From assembly GCF_000418325.1 (NCBI RefSeq), contig NC_021658.1:9686001-9750000 (forward strand): a stretch of DNA of 64,000 nt, read 5' to 3'. Shown here piece after piece: positions 25,202-33,472 of the stretch (the first letter of the stretch is position 1; every line of letters starts with the position of its first letter). A program made the position numbers and the translations under genes. Below the pieces are notes generated by a model. It saw nothing but the letters and a program-made list of their open reading frames with translations, had not been told where the DNA came from and did no database searches. Source of the DNA: Sorangium cellulosum So0157-2. Its GTDB lineage: Bacteria > Myxococcota_A > Polyangia > Polyangiales > Polyangiaceae.

Positions 25202-26656
25202 GTGCAGGCGCAGGCGCCCATCGAAGCCGATGACGAGGCTCACCTCTACGATCGCGTCGCCGCCCACATCGCCGATCTGATCGCGCGCGGCACGCTGCGG
25301 CCCGGCGACCGGATCCCGTCGGTGCGGCGGCTCAGCCGGCAGCAGGGGGTCAGCGTCGCGACCGTGCTCCAGGCGTACCTGCAGCTCGAGAACCGGGGGC
25401 TCATCGAGGCGCGCCCGCAGTCGGGGCACTACGTCCGCGCGCGCCGGGTCTCGGCGCTCCCCGAGCCGCGGGCCGCGCGCGCCTGCACCACCGCCACGCG
25501 CGTCAGCGTGAAGAGCCTCGTCTCCAAGGTCTACCGGGCCTCCCGGGACCCGCACATCGTCCCGTTCGGCGCGGCGTGCCCGAGCCCCGATCTCCTGCCG
25601 ACCGACAAGCTGAACCGGATCCTCGGTGCGATCGCGCGGAGCGCGGGCGGCGCCGGCGTCTCGTACGACCCGCCGCCCGGCCTGCCGGCGCTGCGGCGGC
25701 AGATCGCCCGGCGCTCGGTCGAGTGGGGCGTCGCGCTCTCGGCCGACGACATCGTGACCACGGTCGGCGCCATGGAGGCGCTCCACCTCTGCCTGCGCGC
25801 GGTCGCCCGCCGCGGCGACACGGTCGCGCTCGAGTCGCCGGCGTACTACGGGCTCCTCCAGCTCATCGAGAGCCTCGGCATCAAGGCGCTCGAGGTCCCG
25901 TCGCACCCCCGCACGGGCATGGACCTCGACGTCCTCGAGGAGATGCTGGGCCGCCACCGCATCAAGGCGTGCCTCGCGATCCCGAACTTCAACAACCCGC
26001 TCGGCAGCGCCATGCCCGATGAGGCGAAGGAGCGGCTCGTCGCGATGCTCGCGCGCCGCGAGGTGCCGCTCATCGAGGACGACATCTACGGCGACCTGCA
26101 TTTCGGCGACGTGCGCCCCCGCCCGGCCAAGGCGTTCGATCGCAAGGGGCTCGTGATGCTCTGCTCGTCGTTCTCGAAGACGATGGCGCCGGGCTACCGC
26201 GTCGGCTGGACGGCCCCCGGCCGCTTCCTCGACGAGGTCGAGCAGCTCAAGTTCGGGCAGAGCGTGGCGTGCGCGACCTTGCCGCAGATGGCGATCGCCG
26301 AGTTCCTCGAGATCGGCGGGTACGAGCACCACCTGCGCACGCTCCGGCGCCGGCTCGCCGCCCAGGTCGCGCGCATGAGCGAGGCGATCGCCGAGCATTT
26401 CCCCCCCGGCACCCGCGTCTCGCGCCCCGCCGGCGGCTTCGTGCTCTGGGTCGAGCTGCCGCCCGGCGCGAGCGCGCTCGACGTGCACGAGCGCGCGCTC
26501 GAGCACGGCATCAGCGTCGCGCCGGGGCCGATCTTCTCGGCCAAGCACCGGTTCTCGAACTACATCCGGGTGAACTGCGGCTACCCGTTCACCGATCTCA
26601 TCGAGCACGCGGTCCGGACGCTCGGGCGGCTCTGCGCGGCGGCGGCGGCGGGGTGA
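25202..26656 (+). CDS. MocR/GntR-type PLP-aminotransferase-like regulator
   Basis: The 484-residue protein has an N-terminal GntR winged helix (YDRVAAHIADLIARGTLRPG, PSVRRLSRQQGVSVATVLQAY) and a fold-type I aminotransferase domain. The PLP Lys lies in SSFSKTMAPGYRVGW, and PNFNNPLGSAMPDE supplies the substrate-side Asn. MocR regulators sense PLP-bound amino acids such as GABA or taurine. Start codon GTG 25202 coincides with the predicted transcription start, so the mRNA may be leaderless. Its divergent neighbour is the DUF2917-EamA exporter, an arrangement known for amino-acid exporters under MocR control. Confidence 0.93.
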   Translation: MQAQAPIEADDEAHLYDRVAAHIADLIARGTLRPGDRIPSVRRLSRQQGVSVATVLQAYLQLENRGLIEARPQSGHYVRARRVSALPEPRAARACTTATRVSVKSLVSKVYRASRDPHIVPFGAACPSPDLLPTDKLNRILGAIARSAGGAGVSYDPPPGLPALRRQIARRSVEWGVALSADDIVTTVGAMEALHLCLRAVARRGDTVALESPAYYGLLQLIESLGIKALEVPSHPRTGMDLDVLEEMLGRHRIKACLAIPNFNNPLGSAMPDEAKERLVAMLARREVPLIEDDIYGDLHFGDVRPRPAKAFDRKGLVMLCSSFSKTMAPGYRVGWTAPGRFLDEVEQLKFGQSVACATLPQMAIAEFLEIGGYEHHLRTLRRRLAAQVARMSEAIAEHFPPGTRVSRPAGGFVLWVELPPGASALDVHERALEHGISVAPGPIFSAKHRFSNYIRVNCGYPFTDLIEHAVRTLGRLCAAAAAG

Positions 26657-26803
26657 TCCGCGGCGGCGCCCGGCGCGCGGGCCCGCGCGCGGCGGCGGCG
26701 GCGCGGCGCGGCCGACGGCGCTGACGGGCGCGCTCTGGCTGCCGTACCCGCCCTGAAGTAGAACCTCGTCGCTCGCCTCGAGCGCCCCGACGAGCCCACG
26801 ACC

Positions 26804-28600
26804 TTGCGTCCCCGACACCCCGCGCCCGTTCCTTCGCCCGAGCCCCCGCCGCCCGCGCTCCGTGGCTCCGAGCCCGCGCGCGCGGCCCGCGCCTCGACCA
26901 CCCCGCGCGCGGCCCGCCCCTCGCGCGCCCGTGCGGCCTGGACGCTCGCCGCGCTGCTCTCGGCCGCGCCCGCCTGCCGCGCCGGCGCGGCCGCCTCGCA
27001 GGGCGCGCCGCCGCCCGAGGCGCTGCGCCCGCTCCCGGATCGCGTCGACGGCAGCACCCTGCTCGGCGGGGACGCGCGGCGCGCCGCCGAGGCCGGCGCG
27101 GGCCCGCTCCGGGTGATCGGCGCGGACATGGCGTCCGACGGCGATCGGCTCGGCGCCTTCGTCGAGGTGCCCGCCGGCGAGTGCATGCTCGCGATGGCGC
27201 GCGTCTCGCCGACGATCGGCGACGTCGACCTGTTCGCCTTCGAGGACGACGGCAGCGCCTTCTCCACGGACGAGGCGGCCGACGCGCGCGCCTCCATCCT
27301 CGTCTGCCCCCCGCACCCGCGGCGGCTCTACGTCATGGCGCGCGTCATGTCGGGCGCCGGGGCGGTCAGCGTCGGCGTGCAGGGCGTCCCGGTCAAGGCG
27401 GCCGACGCGGTCGCCCGCGCCGTCGGCGCGCGCGGCCGGGCCGGCGACGAGAGCGGGCGGCTCGAGTCGTGGCCCGGCCTCGAGGCGAAGGTCCGCGCGC
27501 ACCGCGGCGCCATCGGCGCGCGCTGGGAGGACGTGCGGCGCGTCGCGCTGCCCGTCGGATCGAGGACCGCGAGCCGCATCGGGGCGACCCTCGACGGCGG
27601 CCGCTGCATCGACGTGCTCGTCTCGCCGAGCGACGAGGTCGCGTCGCTCGAGGTCGTCGCGGAGGACGAGACCGGCAGGATCGTCGCGCGCGCCCGCGAG
27701 CGGGCCCAGGATCGCGTGCTGCTCCTCTGCGCGACGGTCTCGATCGAGCTCTCGATCGCGGTCCGCTCGCGCGGCACGCAGGGCCTCGTCGCCGTGGTCG
27801 TCGGCCGCTCCCAGCCGGGCGCCGAGGCGGAGATCTCCGGGGCCACGCCGATCGAGCGGGTGACCGAGAGCCGCGATCTCGCCGAGGTGCGGGCGGACCA
27901 CGGCCGCGCGCTCGCCGGCCGGGGCTACGGCGCGCCGCGCGTGTCGACCGGGGCCGCGCGGCTCGGCAGCCGGACGACGCTCCCGCTCGAGCTGCCGGCC
28001 GGCTGCGCCCGGATCGACGTGCTGGCCGGCAGGCCGCTCGCCGACGTGCTCGCCGAGCTGTGGAGCGACGCGCACGCCCTCCTCGGCCGCGCCCGGGGCG
28101 GCGCGCGGGCGACGATCTTCGCCTGCGGGAGCGGAGGCCCCGCCCGGATCGACGTCGAGTCGATGGCGCAGCCTGGCCCGTTCGCCGTGGAGGTCCGCAA
28201 GGAGCCCAAGGCCCCGCCGGCGCTCGTCGCGCACCCGCTCGCCGCCGCGAGGCTGCTCGGGCGCATGAGCGCCGCCGGCCTCGCCGACGCCGCGGCGGCC
28301 GCCGGGGCGCAGGCGGTGGCGCTCGACGCCTCGCGCCTCAAGATCCTCCCGCTGCAGATCCCGGCGAACACGTGCGCCGAGGTGATCGCGGCGCTCGACG
28401 CCGGGGGCGCCGGCGTGGATCTGCGCCTCGTCGACACGTCGACCGGGGAGAGCTCGCTCGCCCGCGCGCGCCACGTCGTGTCCGACAGCCGCTGCGCCGG
28501 CGCGTCGCCCGTCCCCGCGTCGATCGAGCTCAGGCTCGCCGACGGCAAGGGGGAGGCGCTCGTGCTGACCCGCACCTCGGCCCGATCGCCGTCGCCCTGA
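26804..28600 (+). CDS. Secreted protein of four tandem two-Cys beta-modules
   Basis: The ~598-residue product has a signal-like segment (WTLAALLSAAPACRAG) after a long Arg/Pro-rich start, then four divergent ~75-residue modules. Each starts [VLA]xxPxGxC (VEVPAGECML, ATLDGGRCIDV, LELPAGCARIDV, LQIPANTCAEV) and has a second Cys 45-55 residues on (ASILVCPP, LLLCATV, TIFACGSG, DSRCAGA). The module looks like a beta-sandwich with one disulfide, comparable to pre-peptidase C-terminal-type domains. The start is uncertain: TTG 26804 opens the frame, and no ATG lies before the signal segment. The gene at 32017-33459 shares the plan. The function is unknown. Confidence 0.68.
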   Translation: MRPRHPAPVPSPEPPPPALRGSEPARAARASTTPRAARPSRARAAWTLAALLSAAPACRAGAAASQGAPPPEALRPLPDRVDGSTLLGGDARRAAEAGAGPLRVIGADMASDGDRLGAFVEVPAGECMLAMARVSPTIGDVDLFAFEDDGSAFSTDEAADARASILVCPPHPRRLYVMARVMSGAGAVSVGVQGVPVKAADAVARAVGARGRAGDESGRLESWPGLEAKVRAHRGAIGARWEDVRRVALPVGSRTASRIGATLDGGRCIDVLVSPSDEVASLEVVAEDETGRIVARARERAQDRVLLLCATVSIELSIAVRSRGTQGLVAVVVGRSQPGAEAEISGATPIERVTESRDLAEVRADHGRALAGRGYGAPRVSTGAARLGSRTTLPLELPAGCARIDVLAGRPLADVLAELWSDAHALLGRARGGARATIFACGSGGPARIDVESMAQPGPFAVEVRKEPKAPPALVAHPLAAARLLGRMSAAGLADAAAAAGAQAVALDASRLKILPLQIPANTCAEVIAALDAGGAGVDLRLVDTSTGESSLARARHVVSDSRCAGASPVPASIELRLADGKGEALVLTRTSARSPSP

Positions 28601-28603
28601 CGA

Positions 28604-28651
28604 CGGCGTCGCGGGGCGCCGCTCCCCCGGCGTCGCGGGGCGCCGCTCCCC
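28604..28651. repeat. 24-bp direct repeat upstream of the Rrf2 gene
   Basis: Two adjacent copies of a unit beginning GGCGTCGCGGGGCGCCGC lie just after the preceding stop codon. The core GGGGCGCC is palindromic. A TTGACA follows at about 28658, within the expected promoter zone of the Rrf2 gene. Confidence 0.8.
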
Positions 28652-28706
28652 GGAGGCTTGACAGCGGAGACGTCGGAACCCTCAGATGCCTCCGAGAGGC
28701 CCATCG

Positions 28707-29153
28707 ATGTCCTCGGGTCGCTTCGCCATCGCCACGCACGCGCTCGCGCTGCTCGCGCAGACCGAGGAGAGCTGCGCGAGCGACGAGCTCTCCGCGAGCA
28801 TCAACACGAACCCGGCGTTCCTGCGGCGCATCCTCGCGCGGCTGTCGCAGGCCGGGCTCATCGAGGCGCGGGAAGGCCGCGCCGGCGGCTACCGGCTGGC
28901 GCGGCCGGCGAAGAAGATCCGGCTCAGCGAGGTGTACGCCGCCGTGGAGCCGGACGGCGCCATCGCGCCGAGCCCGTGCGAGCCGAACGCGAGGTGCCCG
29001 ATCGGGGCGGGCATCCAGCGCGCGTTCGACGAGGTCGCCGAGGCGGCCAACGAAGGGCTGCTGCGCGGCCTCGCGCAGAAGACCGTCGCCGACATCGCGC
29101 TGCGGGCGCAGCACCTCGGCCGCCCGGCCCCGGCGCCGGTCAAGGCCGGCTGA
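28707..29153 (+). CDS. Rrf2 family transcription regulator
   Basis: The 148-residue protein begins MSSGRFAIATHALALLAQ at ATG 28707, chosen over ATG 28686 because GAGAGG lies eight bases before it. It has the Rrf2 winged helix (SASINTNPAFLRRILARLSQAGLIEAREG) and wing (GGYRLARPAKKIRLSEVYAAVE). A Cys pair (SPCEPNARCPIG) occupies the place of the IscR/NsrR cluster ligands but with only two Cys, so redox sensing by a disulfide is possible. Thioredoxin follows 163 bases downstream on the same strand, and a redox theme is plausible. Confidence 0.9.
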   Translation: MSSGRFAIATHALALLAQTEESCASDELSASINTNPAFLRRILARLSQAGLIEAREGRAGGYRLARPAKKIRLSEVYAAVEPDGAIAPSPCEPNARCPIGAGIQRAFDEVAEAANEGLLRGLAQKTVADIALRAQHLGRPAPAPVKAG

Positions 29154-29199
29154 TCGCGCGGGACCCGGCCGCGCGCGGCGGCCCCCCTCCCCTGGCGCA

Positions 29200-29224
29200 A
29201 ACTGAAACCGTGCCTATAACAGTT
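29200..29224 (+). promoter_or_regulatory. Candidate thioredoxin promoter/operator
   Basis: AACTG (29200-29204) and CAGTT (29220-29224) form an inverted repeat around TATAAC (29215-29220), a good -10. It lies about 95 bases before the thioredoxin ATG. The Rrf2 regulator encoded just upstream may bind here. The -35 is weak. Confidence 0.4.
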
Positions 29225-29316
29225 CATGCGAGCGTGGCCGTCGAGACCGGGCCGGCGTCGAGCCGGCGATCGCGGCCAGGGGCGCTCGCCTCCGAGTGAG
29301 CCGAAAGGACAGCGCC

Positions 29317-29640
29317 ATGGGCAGCAGCAACGTCATCGAAGTCAACGACCTGAATTTCGCTCAAGAGGTCCTGGAGACCGATACACCGGTGCTCGTGGAC
29401 TTCTCCGCGTCCTGGTGCGGCCCCTGCAAGCGGCTCGCGCCGATCGTCGATGAGATCGCGGCGGAGACGTCGGGTCAGGTGAAGGTGGTCAAGCTCGACA
29501 TCGACGAGTCGCCCGCGGCCACGAAGCGCTTCGGGATCCGCGGCGTCCCGACCGTGGTCGCCTTCCAGAACGGCGAGGCCCTGGGGCGGCACGTCGGCCT
29601 CGCGAACAAGAAGACGCTGCTCGCGCTCGTCGGGCGCTGA
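29317..29640 (+). CDS. trxA: Thioredoxin
   Basis: The 107-residue protein has the thioredoxin active site FSASWCGPCKRLAP (Cys-Gly-Pro-Cys) and the cis-Pro loop IRGVPTVVAFQNG, at normal family length. It reduces disulfides in the cytoplasm with thioredoxin reductase. ATG 29317 follows GAAAGGA. The neighbouring Rrf2 gene suggests redox-linked control. A kinase gene follows after a 397-base gap. Confidence 0.97.
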   Translation: MGSSNVIEVNDLNFAQEVLETDTPVLVDFSASWCGPCKRLAPIVDEIAAETSGQVKVVKLDIDESPAATKRFGIRGVPTVVAFQNGEALGRHVGLANKKTLLALVGR

Positions 29641-30037
29641 CGCCATCCGCCCGCCGAGCGCGCCGCGCCTCCGCCGGCGCCGCACCGCAGGTTGACCGCG
29701 GATCGCCCGCGTCGTGATGCTCCCCACACACGACGCGGAGGCCGCCGCGGCGCCGTGCGCGGGCGCCCGACATCGACCTGCATTTCGCGCGAGCTGCGCG
29801 TTTTCACCCGATCTGCGCGCGTGGTGCGCGGCGCAGCGCGGCTCGTCCGTTGTCTTCCACGGACGCAGCACCCCGTTGACATCACCACCCGATACGAGAT
29901 CCTTTCGCCAAGGAAGCTCAGCATTCCGCGGCGGTGCTCGCGGCCGTCCGTCGAGGCCGTCCGGGGGTCGCCACGCGGGGCCCTGCCGGTGTGGGGTGTT
30001 GCTGGCACGGCGCGACTGGCCTGGCTTCCCGAAGGCC
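29641..30037. other. Long leader region before the membrane kinase
   Basis: No conserved coding sequence is seen in these 397 bases, although frames stay open because of GC content. A TTGACA at 29876-29881 on the plus strand is a possible -35, but no good -10 follows at 16-18 bases. A Shine-Dalgarno GAAGG lies at the end, five bases before the kinase start. Confidence 0.4.
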
Positions 30038-32008
30038 ATGGCTCTGTTCGACGACGACTTCGAGACGCTCGAGCAGCTCCCCGAGATGCGAAAATCTCGC
30101 GGCAAGGGCGGGGATTCGCTCGGCCAGACCCCGACGCCGGTGAACCCCGGCCGCGCCCGGGCGGAGCTCGCGGACCTCACGAGCGACGGCCCCCGCTACG
30201 AGGTGCGCTCGCTGCTCGGCGTCGGCGGGATGGGGGAGGTCCACTTCTGCAGGGACCGCCGCATCGGCCGCGACGTGGCCATGAAGGTCATCCGCGCGGA
30301 GCACCAGGGCGACACGACGCTCCGCCACCGGTTCCTGCGCGAGGCCCGGGTGCAGGGCCAGCTCGAGCACCCCTCGATCGTGCCGGTCTACGACCTCGGC
30401 GTGGACGCCAAGGGCTCGGCGTACTTCACGATGAAGCGCCTCCGGGGCCTCACGCTGGCGAGGATCCTGAACGAGCTCCGCGAGGGCGACGCGACGGCGC
30501 TGCAGAGCTTCTCGCGCCGCAAGCTGCTGACCGCGTTCTCGTCCATCTGCATCGCCGTGGACTTCGCGCACTCGCGCGGCGTGCTCCACCGCGACCTCAA
30601 GCCCGCCAACATCATGCTCGGCGACTTCGGCGAGGTGTACCTGCTCGACTGGGGCGTCGCGAAGCTCATCGACACGCCGTACCAGACCATCGACATGGGG
30701 GAGGACCCCATGAGCACGAGGACCATCCCGGGCGACGTGCTCGGGACCCTCGGGTACATGTCGCCGGAGCAGGCGCAGGGGTGCGTCGACACGCTCGACG
30801 CGCGCAGCGACGTGTACTCGCTCGGGGCCATCCTCTTCGAGCTCCTCACGCTCAAGCCGCTGCACCCGAAGAAGGATCGCAACGAGATGCTCGACTCGCT
30901 CCTGCACGGCGCCGACGCGCGGGCGTCGGTGCGCGCGCCCGAGCGGGAGGTGCCGCCGGAGCTCGACGCCATCTGCGTGCGGGCGACCCGGCGCGAGCCG
31001 TCCGAGCGCTACCCGACCGCGCGCGCGCTCTACGAGGCGGTCGAGCGCTTCCTCGACGGCGACAAGGACGTGGAGCTCCGCCGCGGCCTCGCGGCGCGGC
31101 ACGCGGGCCTGGCCGAGGAGAAGGTGGAGAAGGCGCTCGCCGGCGGCAAGGAGGCCGAGAGCGCCCGCAAGACGCTGCTCAGCGAGGTCGGCCAGGCGCT
31201 CGCGCTCGATCCGTCGAACGAGCGCGCCCTGGAGACGCTCCGGCGCACCCTGACCGAGCCGCCGCGCGAGATGCCGCAGGAGGTGCTCGCCGAGCTCGAC
31301 GCGGCCGCGGCGGCGCGGCACCGGCTGCAGCTGCACGCGGGCATCCGCGCCGAGCTGCTCGCGACGGCGATCGCGACGCTCGTGGCCGCGGTGTGGCTGG
31401 GCATCCGCGAGTGGCAGGTCTTCGGCTTCATCCTGGGCTTCACGGCCCTGGCGGCGCTGATGAAGTTCATCGCGGCGCGCCTCGTGCACCGCCGGTCCGC
31501 GGAGTGGTACGCCTACGCCGGGTTCGTCTTCAACGTGCTCAGCTTCCTGTGCATCGGTCGCGGCTTCGGCCCGCTGCTCTTCATGCCGATGCTCCTCGTG
31601 ATCTTCACGTACGGCAACTCGTTCACGTACCGGACGGCCTACCGCGTGGCCGTCGTCGTGACCGGCTGCGTCGCGGTGCTGGCCGCCGCGTGGATCGAGT
31701 ACTCGGGCATCCTGCCGCGCTCGTACGAGTTCACCGGCGGCGCGATGGTCATCCTGCCCCAGGCCGTCGAGCACTCGAAGGTCCCGACGATCACGGCGCT
31801 GACGCTGACCACCCTGTTCATGCTGGTCGTGCCGGCGTTCATGATGGGCCAGCACCAGCACGCGCTCCGGGACGCGGAGCGGCGCGCGTTCCTGCAGGCG
31901 TGGCAGCTCCGCCAGCTCCTGCCGGAGCGGGCCCAGCCGGGCGCCGTGGCCAGCCCCGCGTCCACGCACACCACGCAGCGCCGGAGGCGCCCGCGCCCGG
32001 CCGAGTGA
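30038..32008 (+). CDS. Ser/Thr protein kinase with C-terminal membrane domain
   Basis: The 656-residue protein starts at ATG 30038 (MALFDDDFE) with a ~45-residue lead. The Hanks kinase domain spans about residues 50-340: LLGVGGMGEVHFC, AMKVIRAE with the ATP Lys, GVLHRDLKPANIML with the catalytic Asp, LLDWGVAKL (DWG replacing DFG), and LGTLGYMSPEQAQG. A helical linker (TPR-like ALALDPSNERALETLRR) leads to six hydrophobic helices (residues ~430-620). An insertion between DWG and the APE-like motif (MGEDPMSTRTIPGD) is characteristic of this myxobacterial kinase subgroup. It should signal from the cytoplasmic face; the ligand is unknown. Confidence 0.93.
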   Translation: MALFDDDFETLEQLPEMRKSRGKGGDSLGQTPTPVNPGRARAELADLTSDGPRYEVRSLLGVGGMGEVHFCRDRRIGRDVAMKVIRAEHQGDTTLRHRFLREARVQGQLEHPSIVPVYDLGVDAKGSAYFTMKRLRGLTLARILNELREGDATALQSFSRRKLLTAFSSICIAVDFAHSRGVLHRDLKPANIMLGDFGEVYLLDWGVAKLIDTPYQTIDMGEDPMSTRTIPGDVLGTLGYMSPEQAQGCVDTLDARSDVYSLGAILFELLTLKPLHPKKDRNEMLDSLLHGADARASVRAPEREVPPELDAICVRATRREPSERYPTARALYEAVERFLDGDKDVELRRGLAARHAGLAEEKVEKALAGGKEAESARKTLLSEVGQALALDPSNERALETLRRTLTEPPREMPQEVLAELDAAAAARHRLQLHAGIRAELLATAIATLVAAVWLGIREWQVFGFILGFTALAALMKFIAARLVHRRSAEWYAYAGFVFNVLSFLCIGRGFGPLLFMPMLLVIFTYGNSFTYRTAYRVAVVVTGCVAVLAAAWIEYSGILPRSYEFTGGAMVILPQAVEHSKVPTITALTLTTLFMLVVPAFMMGQHQHALRDAERRAFLQAWQLRQLLPERAQPGAVASPASTHTTQRRRRPRPAE

Positions 32009-32016
32009 CCGCCGCT

Positions 32017-33459
32017 TCAGTCCATGGGCCAGACCGAGAGGACCCAGACGGGCGAGCCGCCGCGCGCGGACACGCGGAGGGCGGCGCTCTCCTCGATCTC
32101 GGAGCAGAAGGCCACGCCGGCGCCCTCGCCGCCCTCGCCGGCATCGTCGCGCGCGGCGCGGTCGCCCAGCTCGACGGAGATCCGGAGCGCGCGCATCTCG
32201 CCCCGGGCCAGCGCCGCCGCCGCGAAATAGCAGCGGCCCGGCTCGACCTGGACGGGGACGAGCGTGTCGCCCTGCGCGCCGACGGCCTCGGCGGTCGCCT
32301 GCGCGCGCGGCGCGGGCGCGTGGCGGCGCTTCAGCGCGGCGGCCAGGTTGCCCCGGGCGCGCGCGCCGAAGTACCCCGGCACGTGCGGGGGCATCGGCCA
32401 CTGCGCGTCGGACAGCACGACCTTGACCGGGCCCGCGGCGCCGAGGAACGGCACCTCGACGACCCCGGGCTCCCCGAGGCAGAAGTCGAGCCGCGCGTCG
32501 GGCGCGTCGGACCGGTCGCGATCGAGCAGCCGCCCCGTGCCCGCCTCGCGCGCCTCGGCGTCCAGATCGGTCGCGCGGCGCACCGTGGCGCTCGGGACCT
32601 CGGCCATCAGGTCGAGCCGGTGACAGCCCTCGGGGAGCTTGACCGAGAACTGCCCCGTCCCGACGGTCGAGGCGCGCATGTCGAGCGGCGCGACGCGCGG
32701 CGCCCCCTCGGCGCGGGCCCGGCGCGCGGCGCGCGCGACGCGGGCGTCGAGCGGCCCCGGTTCGGCCGGCCGCCCCGGGTCGCCGCGCGGCGCGACGGGC
32801 CCTGACACGCGCTCCGGCAGGATCGCCTCGAGCCGCTCCGGCGGCCCGCTCGACGCCGCGACCACGACCTCGAAGGCGCCGCGCGGCGACAGCACCTCGA
32901 GCGCCACGCGGCCCAGCGTCTCGCGCGCGTCCCCGCACCGGACGATCGCCGCGGCCCCGGCGACGCTGTGGATGCGGCGCTCGTCCTCGGGATCCTGGCC
33001 GCGCAGCCGGTGCACGAGGCCCGCGAGGGCGGACAGCTCGCCCGAGGACGACTCCGGCTCCAGCGTGAAGTCCACGATGCGCGGCGCGAGGAACGCGACG
33101 GTCAGGCACTCCTCCGCCTTCGGTCCGGCCGCGCCGGCCGCGCCGCTCGCGCCGGCCGCGCCGCTCGCGCTGGCCACGCCGCTCGCGCCGGCCACGGCGG
33201 CCGCGCCGGCCGGCGGCGGGTCGATCGCCAGCACCCGGAGGCGGCCGTGCTCGACGAAGATGGGGGGGAGCCGCGCGACGCGCGCGCCCGAGAGCGTCCA
33301 CATCCGCGCGACGCGCGCGGCGTCGTCGCTGAGGTCCGCGCGCGCCGGCGCGCCCGCGGTGAGGCCGGCGAGCGCGGTCAGACCCGCGAGGGCCGCGCCG
33401 CGCGCGGCGCCGACGGCAGCGCGGCGGCCCCGCTCGACGAGGCCGCGCGCCGCCGCCAT
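32017..33459 (-). CDS. Secreted protein of three tandem two-Cys beta-modules
   Basis: The 480-residue protein has an Arg-rich start, a hydrophobic signal segment (GAALAGLTALAGLTAGAPA) and three modules: EECLTVAFLA...IVRCGDA, LPEGCHRLDLMAE...LDFCLGEPG, and VEPGRCYFAAAALA...GVAFCSEIE. Each module has one early and one late Cys, and the V-x-x-[PE]-x-G-C lead-in matches the gene at 26804-28600. An Ala/Gly/Ser hinge (ASGAAGASGAAGAAG) occurs near residue 85. ATG 33459 is used because the sulfate-activation gene ends at 33473 just upstream in transcription order. It is probably periplasmic or exported. The function is unknown. Confidence 0.68.
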   Translation of the reverse strand: MAAARGLVERGRRAAVGAARGAALAGLTALAGLTAGAPARADLSDDAARVARMWTLSGARVARLPPIFVEHGRLRVLAIDPPPAGAAAVAGASGVASASGAAGASGAAGAAGPKAEECLTVAFLAPRIVDFTLEPESSSGELSALAGLVHRLRGQDPEDERRIHSVAGAAAIVRCGDARETLGRVALEVLSPRGAFEVVVAASSGPPERLEAILPERVSGPVAPRGDPGRPAEPGPLDARVARAARRARAEGAPRVAPLDMRASTVGTGQFSVKLPEGCHRLDLMAEVPSATVRRATDLDAEAREAGTGRLLDRDRSDAPDARLDFCLGEPGVVEVPFLGAAGPVKVVLSDAQWPMPPHVPGYFGARARGNLAAALKRRHAPAPRAQATAEAVGAQGDTLVPVQVEPGRCYFAAAALARGEMRALRISVELGDRAARDDAGEGGEGAGVAFCSEIEESAALRVSARGGSPVWVLSVWPMD

Positions 33460-33472
33460 CAGGCCGGAAGGG

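Noticed and set aside
29918..33301. 1127-codon minus-strand frame opposite the kinase
   Set aside because: Kinase motifs are on the plus strand; this frame is His/Arg/Ala-rich and has no domain.
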